A DNA stretch of 64,000 nt from Diphasiastrum complanatum (Eukaryota; Streptophyta; Lycopodiopsida; Lycopodiales; Lycopodiaceae): contig CM055093.1 of the NCBI GenBank assembly GCA_029204225.1, forward strand, positions 32,749,777 to 32,813,776, in the 5' to 3' direction. This document shows positions 49,901 to 60,043 of this stretch, in pieces (position 1 is the first letter of the stretch; each line of letters begins with the position of its first letter). The notes under the pieces are model-generated. The model worked only from the letters and a program-made list of their open reading frames with translations, was not told the origin of the DNA and ran no database searches. The translations under genes and the position numbers were made by a program.

Positions 49901-52740
49901 GTTTCAGATTATCCAAGCCCAATCCAAGATTCTCCACTCCTTGGACAAATAGCTCCTGTCAAGGAGAAATTAACACACACATTTACCATCAGTGCAAGGA
50001 CTTATACAAAGTTCACTTTATATAAACAAGATCTAACCTAGCTGCCCGGAATTGGACCTGAAACTACTGGAAACCCATTTAATCTTAATCCTCTATTTAA
50101 ATTTGTAAATCACGATTCTAGAATCTGCATCTATGTACCATAGGTCCTGCGGTACCAGGTACCACGGATCCCGGTACCGCGGTACCATATCGGTTGGCGG
50201 TACCCAAAAAAACAAAAAAAAAAAAAATTTGCGAAAATAACACTGGAAATTTTTTTTTTAATTATGGTACCACCCTGGTACCGCAAATCCCAGGGCGGTA
50301 CCGTACAGGCGGTACCACTGTTATTGTACCGGCGGTACCATAACAGCGGTACCAGGGGACACTATGTTTGATGCATATATATTATAAACTACAAAATAGT
50401 ACAAATTTATGAATACAGCTAATTATGAAAAATTAACATATGCAGGCAGATTTTTAAATGGGCTATCTGTTAATATTTTTAATAATCAGCAAAAATTGCC
50501 AGTTTTTGGGAAAAGATGCAATTTCTCTTTGTGAACAGCCAAAACAGAGACATTCTAGATACCGGTATGTTTGAAGGACCTCTATCTATAAATCATCTAC
50601 TTTCAGCTTATAAATTCAAAAATTTAAATACCTTGGACTGATTCAGGAGCCAAAGACACCGACAAATAATTGTGAACATGAGTGCTACGATCTTTTAGTT
50701 TTTACTCCTCCATAAGACACGTAATATATGCAACATGAATATCAAATTCCCTTCAAGAACACATCTAATCTTGACCAATAATGCTGATGCCGTTTGTGTC
50801 TCTAAGAAAGTTAGCAATTATTTCGTAATGTGTGCAATAGACTTGACTAGCAACTAGCGTGCAACATTTAAGCCAGCTTAGGATGAAAGTAGTAGTTGAT
50901 GACTTGTGGTCATCAACATCTATCACTCCATTTTGTTCCCATCAAAACTACTTAATGGCGAGGGCGGTGTAGTAATTAAACATTAACACAATTTATCACT
51001 CCAATGTCATGAAAATTCCTCAATTAAAAAAACTTCAAGTATTTGAGTATTTTTTTGTGTAGAATCTGATTTTACTTTCTATCCATAGATACACACTTCA
51101 AAAAGGCCTCTTATTTGGCAAGATAAGGCCAAGCAGTTTCTTTCTTCAGTAGCAGAAACCTACTCTCCTCAAAAAATCCTCTGCCTTGGAAAGTGCTCTA
51201 GAACTAAGTTATAAACACATTCCTAACATAGTATTTAAGTGTGTGTTCCTGGAAGTCTCCTGAGTCCTAACAAAGAAGCCCTATTTGGAACCCATAGCTT
51301 TCTATAGACACCATACCACAAAGGGGCATGTTTCTCAAGGTTTGAGATGCCATACTTCGTATGTCAATGTTTTTGAGTTAGGTCTATTCCTAAATTGAAC
51401 AATCCCGTGCATGATTTTACATTCAAAATGCACACCAAAAGAGCAAAAAAGAGAGTCTTTAGTTGGGCAGAAATAGAGGGAGATAGGAGGAGACTGTTTA
51501 GAATCTTCTTTAACGTGTGATAGAGAGAGTTTGTAAGTGGCAGGCCACAATTTGACAATGAATAGAGACAGAAATAAGAGGTTGGAGGTTTTGCTTCTTT
51601 TGCAAGCTACAAAAGATGCAATAAGACTACGACTATGGTATAGCTCACACAGGAGATCATGTTGAAGTAAACCTTTTTTATACACTTGTGAGAAAACTCT
51701 CAACTCGCTCACACAGGAGATCATGTTGAAGTAAATCTTTTTTATACACTAGTGAGAAAACTCTCAACTCCTACCTTTGATCGCCAAACAACCGCAGGAT
51801 CAGTGCTCCGAGCAAGTAACCTTGCAAGAGGTAGCATTTCAGAAATCTCTGCTCTAGGAACTTCAAACCTCAAGCGCCACCTACCAAGGGAGGTAATTAT
51901 ACTTTTCAACTGGCCTGCCATCATATTCTCCCACATCCCATCATTCTTTTTCTCGTTCCCTGATACCCCCCGGTCACGTGGACCAGGAAGGACATATTCC
52001 CCTTGCAGTTCATAACGGCTGATTGCCTGTTCCAACACAGACTTTTCTAAGGTAACCTGTCAATCACAAAGAGAAACAGTGTTACTTCTCAATCCCAGTA
52101 TAGTCTTCATGCCATAGAAAAACTTTTGGGTTCCTAACCAGCAAAAACATGGCCCCGCAACTTTGCAGAGTAGCAAAAAAAAGTATCTTAATTGATAATG
52201 TAAACTCCCTGCAGATGATGTGAATCCTGATAGCAGATACCTTGCAACTTCAATGGTAAAGGGACATGTTTCAAGAAAAATCTACGTTTCTTAGAAAATT
52301 TACCAATTATCTTTGTCAAAAGCCAAATCCTCTATGTAAAAAAAACCTTTCAATTTCAAAAGAGATGTCATTTTTTTAATGTACCAAAGTCTATAGATCA
52401 TAATGTACAAAGAATATCATTCAACTTATGCAACACCGCACATGACATGACCTTTTCTATTAACCGCTTGTAACAAAAGATAAAAATTTCTTAATACCAA
52501 GAACAAAACTATCTACTTAAAAGAGCAACGTATTGCATTGAGCATTACAATCTCATAAGAGAAACTAATCAAGGATGAGATTTAAGAAGAACAAAGAAAA
52601 AGAAAATTCAATAATACCACATCGCCAGACCATCTTGCTGAAAGATCTAACGACTCCCCTTGCACACCACTAAAACGAGGACGTCTGACAGACAAATTGC
52701 CATGTCCTCTACGCTTTTTCAAGTTTAATTTGACTTCAAC
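6641..52740 (-). CDS. TIC236: TIC236 chloroplast import bridge, 3' part (11 exons)
   Basis: TIC236 (rice SSG4) is a DUF490/TamB-like protein anchored in the inner chloroplast envelope. Its long beta-rich C-terminal part reaches the intermembrane space and contacts TOC75, linking outer and inner translocons for preprotein import. Exons (minus strand, 5' to 3'): 52740-52618, 52056-51775, 49955-49890, 48542-48405, 48058-47237, 45840-45560, 45104-44866, 26288-26056, 24616-24425, 20435-20166, 6793-6641. All introns are GT-AG, phases agree, and the joined frame is 933 codons including the stop. The order matches the C-terminal half of plant TIC236, ending in [11 protein letters not shown]. Upstream exons are not in the window. 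Introns of 18.6, 13.4 and 4.0 kb are filled with transposons. Exons look intact, so the gene is probably functional. RNA evidence would be needed to confirm splicing. Confidence 0.95.
6861..6910 (+). repeat. (GA)25 microsatellite
   Basis: Perfect GA run in the last TIC236 intron, about 70 bases before the acceptor. It reads CT on the gene's sense strand. Confidence 0.98.
7390..8580 (-). other. Unassigned intronic insert with an 80-residue frame
   Basis: GC content is higher here than in the surrounding intron. The minus strand has an 80-residue open frame at 8036-7794 (contains [20 protein letters not shown]). I do not recognise it. The moderate GC and the TGTTGG at 8038 would fit part of an old LTR retrotransposon, but no second LTR or pol motif supports that. 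Confidence 0.3.
8869..9230 (-). pseudogene. LINE pol C-terminal fragment
   Basis: The minus strand encodes two frames that match, in order, the C-terminal zinc-finger-like part of the LINE at 54567-56491. One has RRDFAKCVT...[14 protein letters not shown] and the other has [20 protein letters not shown]. The homologous plus-strand copy reads EEHFIFRCPVYYEIRRRY and LRSLLAYGDSRCAALMIREM. A frameshift separates the two parts. Confidence 0.7.
9231..12700. other. Intronic sequence without recognised genes
   Basis: No coding region recognised. At 11330-11400 a TATAAAAAGGGACC box with a later AATAAAG resembles the promoter/R region of an LTR, and a CTATAAATAG box lies near 12540. Neither has a detectable partner. 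At 9437-9475 a short unit (AAGGTGG, then TCCAGAAGCATC) is repeated. Confidence 0.35.
12746..13788 (+). pseudogene. Possible decayed gag-like region
   Basis: Several plus-strand frames of 70-110 residues follow one another (12746-13078, 13224-13457, 13567-13788) with codon-like composition and frequent frame changes. The position upstream of a gypsy gag-pro-RT fragment hints at an old retroelement. No diagnostic motif is visible, so this is weak. Confidence 0.25.
13789..15841. other. Intronic sequence, nothing recognised
   Basis: No gene, known repeat or RNA gene seen on either strand. The short minus-strand frames (for example 14346-14625, 15318-15503) lack family motifs. Confidence 0.4.
15842..15880 (+). 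repeat. 39-bp direct repeat, left copy
   Basis: The block beginning TGTCACATGTACTTTGAATC matches 18129-18167 with one mismatch. The pair brackets a gypsy gag-pro-RT fragment and may be remnants of its LTRs. Confidence 0.75.
15873..15956. repeat. Near-perfect hairpin, 38-bp arms
   Basis: Arms 15873-15910 and 15919-15956 are inverted copies (CAATTGTCTCCA...GGCC.GTGACTT) with about five mismatches and an 8-base loop. The RNA of either strand would fold into a long stem of miRNA-precursor size. It could also be a small foldback element. Confidence 0.75.
16384..17930 (+). pseudogene. Ty3/gypsy gag-protease-RT fragment
   Basis: The plus strand gives a basic gag tail (16384-16800), then a protease motif [16 protein letters not shown] around 16992-17045. 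Reverse transcriptase sequence follows, with [37 protein letters not shown] and [15 protein letters not shown] (17560-17930). Frameshifts and stops occur between the parts. RNase H and integrase are missing. It is antisense to TIC236. Confidence 0.9.
18129..18167 (+). repeat. 39-bp direct repeat, right copy
   Basis: Matches 15842-15880 with one mismatch; a CTATAAATAG box follows at once. Confidence 0.75.
18168..20056. other. Intronic sequence, nothing recognised
   Basis: No gene or known element seen. Confidence 0.4.
20057..20116 (+). repeat. (GA)23 plus (CA)7 microsatellite
   Basis: Perfect GA run 20057-20102 followed by CA to 20116. It starts 50 bases inside the intron after the TIC236 donor at 20165, where it reads GT then CT in the sense direction. 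Confidence 0.97.
20166..20435 (-). CDS. TIC236: TIC236 exon
   Basis: Ninety codons, phase 0. It holds [40 protein letters not shown] and [10 protein letters not shown], the most conserved C-terminal block of the family. Donor GTCATC; a CA then CT tract lies about 50 bases into the intron. Confidence 0.97.
21250..21470. repeat. CCGGACGCG-rich palindromic repeat element
   Basis: Two GC-rich blocks built from TCCGGA and GGACGCG units flank A/T homopolymer stretches. The surroundings are AT-rich, so the boundaries are sharp. A relative lies at 40711-41031. No coding capacity. It is likely a non-autonomous element, family unknown. Confidence 0.75.
21471..22690. other. Intronic sequence, nothing recognised
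   Basis: No gene or repeat recognised in the large TIC236 intron segment. Confidence 0.4.
22700..23950 (-). pseudogene. Decayed LINE reverse transcriptase
   Basis: Minus-strand pieces line up in order with the LINE at 56805-58640. [20 protein letters not shown] (23916-23647) matches [39 protein letters not shown] (about 23200) matches the IDHIFTLRALIEEAK motif. [15 protein letters not shown]...MMVFNPSR (22958-22710) matches PTLFALYIDDLERII...IMVFNTNR. Catalytic motifs are lost and frames are broken. Confidence 0.8.
23951..24386. other. Unassigned; perhaps LINE upstream part
   Basis: Minus-strand frame 24209-23967 sits just upstream of the LINE remnant and may be its linker, but no motif shows this. 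Confidence 0.3.
24387..24410 (+). repeat. (GT)12 microsatellite
   Basis: Perfect GT run. It reads CA in the TIC236 sense direction, 15 bases after the donor of the exon ending at 24425. Confidence 0.97.
24425..24616 (-). CDS. TIC236: TIC236 exon
   Basis: Sixty-four codons starting [20 protein letters not shown] and ending QDALTRIE at phase 0. The donor GTCTAC is followed 15 bases later by a (CA)12 tract. The acceptor was chosen at TTACAG/GTCAGG because it keeps the frame from VATQ. Confidence 0.95.
24617..26055 (-). other. TIC236 intron, no insert recognised
   Basis: A 1.4-kb intron with no recognisable element. An apparent open frame around 24691-24785 with splice-like borders is not an exon (see rejected items). 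Confidence 0.6.
26056..26288 (-). CDS. TIC236: TIC236 exon
   Basis: Two bases finish a split Ser codon, then 77 codons, including [20 protein letters not shown] and [20 protein letters not shown], ending VNLVATQ at phase 0. This is one of the best conserved DUF490 parts. Confidence 0.96.
26707..26901 (-). pseudogene. LINE fragment, RT N-terminal region
   Basis: The minus strand reads [20 protein letters not shown]...[12 protein letters not shown]. This aligns with LAAIKRMKSNKARDIDDLES...ELLTHTSDLLAP in the plus-strand LINE at 54826. It belongs to the same family as the remnants at 22700 and 8869. Confidence 0.75.
27047..27318. repeat. Tandem duplication, 146-bp period
   Basis: Units 27047-27192 and 27193-27318 share GGGAGCTAT, GTCGAGGAGTCTCTTATTTT, CAACCTCCATG, TTTGCAATA and TTCAATGAAACT/TTCAACGAAACT. 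Differences are scattered substitutions and a few short indels. Confidence 0.85.
27347..27444. repeat. Tandem duplication, 49-bp period
   Basis: Two nearly identical units (GACYGTATTTTCCATGAACG then AAGCAGTTTAAAAAAC) at 27347-27395 and 27396-27444, just outside the hAT insertion. Confidence 0.9.
27476..27483. repeat. 8-bp target site duplication, outer hAT, left
   Basis: GTTTAAAC here and again at 40075-40082, directly outside the CATAG...CTATG ends of the composite element. Confidence 0.88.
27484..27591 (+). repeat. Outer element left end, GGTACC-rich module
   Basis: About 110 bp with repeated GGTACCGC/GGTACCAT units (KpnI palindromes), ending GGGGCGGTACCATTTTTAAT and passing into (TA)n. 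It is nearly identical in layout to 27636-27745 and, inverted, to 50260-50366. Confidence 0.9.
27592..27635. repeat. (TA)n tract, insertion target
   Basis: Alternating TA run. Its last eight bases ATATATAT match 33881-33888 and serve as the inner element's target duplication. Confidence 0.95.
27636..27745 (+). repeat. Inner element left terminal module
   Basis: Dense GGTACC/CGGTACC units beginning CATAGTACCTCGTGGTACCG. It is paired, as an imperfect inverted repeat starting CATAG, with 33796-33880. Confidence 0.88.
27887..28057 (+). repeat. Left subterminal direct repeats, 86-bp units
   Basis: Units start GCACATGGGCAYTG at 27887 and 27973, and a partial third starts at 28058. Each contains CCAATGGGAGACCAACACAG and ATCACATGGGGGC. 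The outer copy has the same units at 34034 and 34120 plus a diverged third near 34235. Repeated subterminal motifs are where hAT transposases usually bind, so these are likely transposase sites. Confidence 0.82.
28100..28112 (+). promoter_or_regulatory. TATA-like box of the small element gene
   Basis: GGGGATAAATAGG lies about 180 bases before the ATG at 28286. The outer copy keeps GGGGTTAAATAGG at the same place (about 34398). A purine-rich leader with repeated GCTGTGAGAG units follows in both copies. Confidence 0.55.
28286..28651 (+). CDS. Small accessory protein of the hAT-like element, 121 aa
   Basis: I do not recognise this protein. It is highly charged: residues 10-45 look like a basic/acidic helix ([20 protein letters not shown]), residues 47-62 are Pro-rich, 63-69 are acidic (ELDLDEQ), and 75-107 form an Arg-rich helix ([18 protein letters not shown]). 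The start ATG was chosen because the outer copy's homologue begins at the matching MAE. The two copies align without gaps over 122 codons with about 21 differences by hand count, clustered in the Pro-rich linker and tail, while residues 63-90 are identical. It lies convergent to the transposase. It might be a DNA-binding or transposase-partner protein, which is inference only. Confidence 0.72.
   Translation: MAERIPPKPEGEARRKLEEDIRRHNERHRKQEADIREMLRQTRQRNPEPEPPAPAVDPVPAVELDLDEQIGMNFTRRQLIMVRERAARRRANQEAARANREAEQERQNNAPDEGEESVEDQ
28652..29174. other. Intergenic space between the two element genes
   Basis: AT-richer 520 bp holding the 3' ends of both convergent genes. No other feature is visible. 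Confidence 0.6.
29175..33494 (-). CDS. hAT-like transposase, 4 exons, about 1,336 aa
   Basis: This would be the cut-and-paste transposase of the element. Exons: 33494-31621, 31506-31161, 31067-30906, 30803-29175. All introns are GT-AG, phases agree, and there are 1,337 codons with stop. Residues 33-67 form a BED-like zinc finger (CRYC, then H50). A long Pro/Ser-rich linker follows. The DUF659-type core has Asp380 in SIMSDGWTD and Asp443 in VTDNATN, then [13 protein letters not shown] candidate catalytic Glu634 lies in KFIWETRW. The hAT dimerisation part spans exons 2-3 ([28 protein letters not shown]). The last 540 residues are unusual: a charged coil, acidic and Pro-rich stretches, two AT-hooks (RPGRPKG at about 1233, RRGRPRR at about 1253) and an acidic tail. 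Ordinary plant hAT transposases end soon after the dimerisation domain. Confidence 0.88.
33540..33720. repeat. Right subterminal short repeats of the inner element
   Basis: Repeated GGGCGAAGGC, CAAATCAGAYGCAAGGCA units between the transposase start and the right end. Similar units lie at 39785-39900 in the outer copy. Confidence 0.65.
33796..33880 (-). repeat. Inner element right terminal module
   Basis: GGTACCGCGGTACC units ending CCGCGGGACCTATG. Inverted, it starts CATAGGTCCCGCGGTACTGG and resembles 50139-50200. Confidence 0.88.
33881..33910. repeat. (AT)n, right side of the interrupted tract
   Basis: The continuation of the outer element's (TA)n after the inner insertion. The first eight bases duplicate 27628-27635. 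Confidence 0.88.
34034..34290 (+). repeat. Outer copy left subterminal repeats
   Basis: Two 86-bp units (34034, 34120) and a diverged third, homologous to 27887-28057. Confidence 0.8.
34537..34902 (+). pseudogene. Outer copy of the small accessory gene
   Basis: It has exactly the same length (366 bases) as 28286-28651. One nonsense change (CAAGAG to CAATAG, codon 105) truncates it to 104 residues. The central ELDLDEQ...RERAARRR block is unchanged, which suggests constraint before decay. Confidence 0.82.
35399..39720 (-). pseudogene. Outer copy of the hAT-like transposase, broken
   Basis: Homologous to the inner transposase throughout (exons about 39720-37840, 37725-37394, 37303-37142, 37035-35399). 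Breaks include a 2-bp loss in the C-run near 38473 (after [17 protein letters not shown]) and TGG to TAG in VRGDQFW near 37990. There is also a 12-bp in-frame loss near 37610, a 2-bp loss near 37402, and several nonsense changes in the last exon (near 36480, 36549 and 36613). It cannot make the full protein, but splice sites and AT-hooks are still visible. Confidence 0.9.
40007..40074 (-). repeat. Outer element right terminal module
   Basis: GGTACCGCGGTACC, GGGATCCGCGGTAC and CCGCAGGACCTATG. It ends exactly at the GTTTAAAC duplication. Confidence 0.88.
40075..40082. repeat. 8-bp target site duplication, outer hAT, right
   Basis: GTTTAAAC, identical to 27476-27483. Confidence 0.88.
40083..40145. 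repeat. AAACGCGTTT palindrome cluster
   Basis: Starting CATAGTTGCACTGCG, four copies of an AAACGCGTTT-type palindrome occur within 60 bp. The CATAG start resembles the ends of the GGTACC elements. It may be one end of a related element that the outer hAT landed beside. Confidence 0.55.
40146..40710. other. Intronic sequence, nothing recognised
   Basis: No coding or repeat signal apart from A/T runs. Confidence 0.4.
40711..41031. repeat. CCGGACGCG-rich palindromic repeat element, second copy
   Basis: GC-rich ends made of GCGTCCG/CGGACGC units enclose an A/T-rich centre and three 40-bp tandem units (40849, 40889, 40929) containing GTCCGACCCCGCATCCGGGG. It shares GGATTGCCCGCGTCC and the TCCGGACGCG units with 21250-21470. 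Confidence 0.78.
41032..41384. other. Intronic sequence with a short duplication
   Basis: GACAATAGGTATTAG occurs at about 41028 and 41266 with similar flanks (ATAATCTACA, TGCCTAAACAC). This suggests an old duplication of about 240 bp. No gene seen. Confidence 0.45.
41385..42490 (+). pseudogene. Ty3/gypsy integrase with chromodomain, decayed
   Basis: The plus strand reads the integrase core ([13 protein letters not shown] near 41455, later [17 protein letters not shown]) and a C-terminal segment ([20 protein letters not shown]). It ends with a chromodomain-like FLVQWDG...DEATWESF near 42385-42440. Stops and frame changes are frequent. A 3' LTR follows. Upstream gag-RT is missing. Confidence 0.88.
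42831..42843 (+). promoter_or_regulatory. Polypurine tract
   Basis: TAAAAGGGGGGCG directly before the LTR start TGTTATGG. It would prime plus-strand DNA synthesis. Confidence 0.7.
42844..43203 (+). repeat. 3' LTR of the gypsy element, 360 bp
   Basis: It begins TGTTATG and ends CATAACA, a perfect terminal inverted heptamer. It follows the polypurine tract. There is no 5' partner in the window. Confidence 0.8.
43350..43905. repeat. ACGGTTC/GAACCGT palindromic repeat element
   Basis: Both ends are packed with GAACCGTTAACGGTT, ACGGTTCTGAGAACC and CCACGGTTC-type palindromes. The centre holds tandem GTCTGTGTGGATTAACAG and TCCAAATCTG units. TAGTGCA occurs just outside each side (about 43338 and 43910), a possible target duplication. 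Non-coding. Confidence 0.65.
43911..44778. other. Intronic sequence, nothing recognised
   Basis: No gene or repeat family seen. Confidence 0.4.
44779..44854 (+). repeat. (AG)38 microsatellite next to a splice donor
   Basis: Perfect run that reads (CT)38 in the sense direction, starting about 10 bases after the TIC236 donor at 44865. Confidence 0.98.
44866..45104 (-). CDS. TIC236: TIC236 exon
   Basis: It begins with the T that completes AGT (Ser) and continues [14 protein letters not shown]...[12 protein letters not shown]. The last base A joins GT of the next exon. The donor GTATGC is followed after about 10 bases by a 76-bp CT tract. The intron that follows is 18.6 kb and holds the nested hAT elements. 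Confidence 0.95.
45560..45840 (-). CDS. TIC236: TIC236 exon
   Basis: Ninety-three codons plus two bases. It starts [18 protein letters not shown] and ends in an AG that completes a Ser codon with the next exon's first T. It contains [20 protein letters not shown] and the [11 protein letters not shown] segment typical of the DUF490 region. Confidence 0.95.
45841..47236 (-). other. TIC236 intron with (GA)25 at 46897-46946
   Basis: The only marked feature is a perfect GA run at 46897-46946 (CT in the sense direction). The rest is AT-rich and unassigned. Confidence 0.7.
47237..48058 (-). CDS. TIC236: TIC236 exon, longest
   Basis: Two hundred and seventy-four codons, phase 0. It includes [20 protein letters not shown], the repeated-beta segment with [12 protein letters not shown] and [20 protein letters not shown], a low-complexity charged linker, and the [16 protein letters not shown] end. 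The linker (around 47395-47530) is where the family varies most. Confidence 0.96.
48405..48542 (-). CDS. TIC236: TIC236 exon
   Basis: Forty-six codons, phase 0, beginning [14 protein letters not shown] and ending with the diagnostic [11 protein letters not shown] that precedes the [13 protein letters not shown] start of the next exon. Confidence 0.93.
48543..49889 (-). other. TIC236 intron, no insert recognised
   Basis: AT-rich 1.35-kb intron with no coding motif. Confidence 0.6.
49890..49955 (-). CDS. TIC236: TIC236 microexon
   Basis: Only 22 codons ([20 protein letters not shown] and two more), phase 0 at both ends. It fits the known family segment that follows STDPAV. It is too short to be found without the neighbours, and is supported by clean CAG and GTAGTT borders. 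Confidence 0.88.
50139..50366. mobile_element. 228-bp non-autonomous relative of the hAT-like element
   Basis: It starts CATAGGTCCTGCGGTACC, like the inverted right end of the 6.3-kb elements. It ends GGGGACACTATG, whose inverse CATAGTGTCCCCTGGTACCG follows the left-end layout (GGTACCGCYGGTA, GGTACCGCCCTGGGAT). Only an A-rich spacer lies between the ends. It is a MITE-type deletion derivative. A clean 8-bp target duplication is not visible, so its ends may have drifted. Confidence 0.85.
50367..51774 (-). other. TIC236 intron remainder
   Basis: AT-rich. Near the exon, a 60-bp unit (GCTCACACAGGAGATCATGT, then TGAAGTAAA) is tandemly repeated at about 51645-51705 and 51709-51765. No gene seen. 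Confidence 0.55.
51775..52056 (-). CDS. TIC236: TIC236 exon
   Basis: Ninety-four codons, phase 0. It contains the strongly conserved [17 protein letters not shown] and [17 protein letters not shown] segments. Acceptor CAG precedes GTTACC and donor GTAGGA follows TCAAAG. Confidence 0.95.
52618..52740 (-). CDS. TIC236: TIC236 exon, most 5' in window
   Basis: Forty-one codons, phase 0 at both ends, starting [20 protein letters not shown] and ending ARWSGDV. Acceptor CAG is at 52743-52741 and donor GTATT follows 52618. It corresponds to the family's RRGHG...SV.RP.FSG segment. The exon before it must lie past the right edge or in unassigned sequence, since none was found between 52744 and 64000. 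Confidence 0.93.
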
Positions 52741-53810
52741 CTGAATTTGGACAAAATCATTTTGTTAGGAGACGATGCTTCATAAACTCACAACATAACC
52801 CATAATTTGCAATAATTGAATGAGTTGTAAATACTAAACATCTTGCAGAACTACACGTATATAGGAGATCAAGAGGAAAAGTAGCATCAAAGGGGATAAG
52901 TCTTTTGTAAAATTGAGAGAAAAACACAAGGTAAGAACTAAAAAGGCGCAAATTATAAGATAGCAAAGAGCACTAAACTAAATATGCATTCGTGGAGTCA
53001 TAGTGGTATTTGTTGAGCAAACACAATCTTTTTAGTGAAGAAATATAGCCATTGAACATACTTTTGTTGGCTAAATATAGGAACATGAAGATTTTAAGTC
53101 AAAACTCATTGAAGTATCGTCATCAATTGATCTGGAATGAAAATCGGTATATATAAATAAAGGTATGTAGTAAATCGCTATAATTGTGATTTGCCTTAAG
53201 ATAGACTTAGATTGGTTACAAAGGACTAGAGGAATCAGTGTGGCTTGAGAATACATTGGAAGAAAACAATGTCTACTTGATGGTTTCCTGATTTCCTCTA
53301 TAAAAAGCCTGACTTTTACACCCACATTAACTTGGCTAATCTGGATAATTTAACATCGTTTCAGAAGAATTAGCCTTGATGTAGTAGCTTCAAAGCAAAT
53401 CAAAAAACTATCTTATTGAGAGATGGCCAAACGAAAAAAGAGTAAATGTTGATCTATAGTGAGGAGAGTCATATTTTTTGGCTATAAACTCTCTCAGCAA
53501 TTATACCAAGAAATTCCCAAAAGAGGCAACAAGAACAAACAATCATTTGGTAGGCGACCACAAGTCGTCGTATGTACAATTTCAAAAAATTCCATAATGA
53601 AAAGGCTTTACTCATTTTTCAAAGAAAGGTCATGGTTTATCGTTTCCCAAGATTCTTTGGTTCACTGAATTTTGTTTTCCCATAGGGGTTGGTCCTCTTT
53701 TCATGGAATTTTACCACCATTCCTCCTCTGTTGGAAGAAAATTCTTTGATTCCCACTTTTATAACAAAATCTGAAATTCAAAGTAACTGGACCCATTTTT
53801 CTTTTATAGA
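52741..53810. other. Upstream TIC236 intron, nothing recognised
   Basis: No further TIC236 exon and no element motif found here. Confidence 0.45.

Positions 53811-54488
<678 letters not shown>

Positions 54489-54566
<78 letters not shown>
54489..54566 (+). repeat. (TC)39 tract
   Basis: Lies exactly between the tail of one LINE copy and the 5' end of the next. Confidence 0.98.
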
Positions 54567-58640
<4,074 letters not shown>

Positions 58641-59072
58641 CGGCTCATTACATTCGCCGCGTCCATTTACATTTACTTTACTTTATGCATAAGCAGGCCT
58701 TGGGCCCTTTTTTATTCATTAGTGACACTTAGACTATATGGTTGGCCTTTGGCCTTATTATTCATTATTAGGCCATTTGGACATATTACTGGAGAGTGGG
58801 GGCCTTCTTGGAGGGCGCACTATTTTCCCTACCAGTTGGGCCCTAGCCACCAGAAGCTTCCTTTTAGGGCTTCCTCTTGGCTATAAGTAGGGAAACTGTG
58901 TCATTTGTTATTCAGCTGATGATATTGATCTCTCTCTTTAGTCTCCTTAATCTCTCTCTTTCCTGCTTTCTAGGGTCAAGTCTTGCTTATGTGTTGCTTT
59001 CATAGCTTAAGTCTTGCTTATGTGATGCTTTCATAGCTTAGCTCTAGATCAGCTGTGGCTCTATTCGTAACA
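58641..59072 (+). repeat. Gypsy 5' LTR (left boundary uncertain)
   Basis: It ends GTAACA exactly before the primer binding site. A GGCTATAAGTAGGGAAAC box near 58880 is the probable LTR promoter. The start could not be fixed because the LINE/LTR junction has no clear TG...target pair. Confidence 0.6.
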
Positions 59073-59084
59073 TGGTATCAGAGC
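59073..59084 (+). promoter_or_regulatory. Primer binding site for initiator tRNA-Met
   Basis: TGGTATCAGAGC, the standard plant LTR-retrotransposon primer site, directly after the LTR end. Confidence 0.93.
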
Positions 59085-59109
59085 ACTTTCCTATGCACTA
59101 CTTTTTCAG

Positions 59110-59910
59110 ATTTAGTAGACGCTATCCAACGCCCTACTAACCCATCGCTTTTGTCGATTTTTTCATCAGATTTCCATCGTTTTTTCAGATTTAGTAGAGG
59201 CTGTCCAGCGCCCTACTAACCCATCACTTTCGTCAATTTTTTCATCAGATTCCCATCGTTTTTCCAGATTTCGTAAAGGCTGGCCAGCGCCCTACTACCT
59301 TGTCACTTTCGTCGATTTTCTCCACCGATTTGCTGCCCATTTCGTGGCTTGATTGGAGGCTGTCCAGCGTCGTACTTCATCACCATTTTCAGCGGTTTTC
59401 TCCATTTTTTTTTTTCAGGTTATGTGCGGATTTTGGTAGCTACTGCCCGGCGCCCTACTACCTTGCCATCTTCGACGGATTTCTCCACCGATTTGCTGTC
59501 CATTTTGCTGATTGTTGGGGCTGTTCAGCGCCCTACTTCATCACCATATTCAGCGGTTTTTCCATCATGTTACAGGACATTTGTGGATCCTACTAGCTGC
59601 TGCCCAGCACCCATTTTCAGCTTGGATCTTCAGCTCTTTCTCTCTCTCTTTAGCCTCCTATCCAAAAATCACCCAATTCCGTAATCGTTTGCTATTCCAA
59701 ATTGCCAAAATCCTGCAGCCTGTTCATCGCTGCCCCAGCCCTTCCGACCTGTCACTTTCGCCTATTATTTTATCCGTTTCCAGCCATCTTTCACAGTTTA
59801 TCAAAAGGCTCTCCAGCGCCCATCCTCAACCACATTTCACGGAATTCCGACTCCGTTTGATATTCCAATTTGACATTTTCCTCCTGGCTGTCCAGCGCAT
59901 TTTTACAGCC
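59110..59910 (+). repeat. Leader tandem repeats, about 80-bp units
   Basis: About nine diverged copies of GGCTGTCCAGCGCCCTACTA start near 59121, 59206, 59279, 59357, 59440, 59519, 59600, 59808 and 59887. They alternate with CATCACTTTCGTCGATTTT-like sequence. They fill the untranslated leader between the primer site and gag. Confidence 0.85.
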
Positions 59911-60043
59911 TTCATTTTCACTTTTTCCATTTGTTGATTGCTGCCCTTTCTTAGTTGTGATAATATTGGCTTCCATAGACTAATTTGGGGTGACGACAAG
60001 AGTCTGCTCCCTCAAGTTTTCGTCTATTCCTTCCACTATCATT

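Noticed and set aside
50131-50374. An 8-bp target duplication for the 228-bp element
   Set aside because: The flanks (CTATGTAC and TTTGATGC) do not match, so no duplication is claimed.
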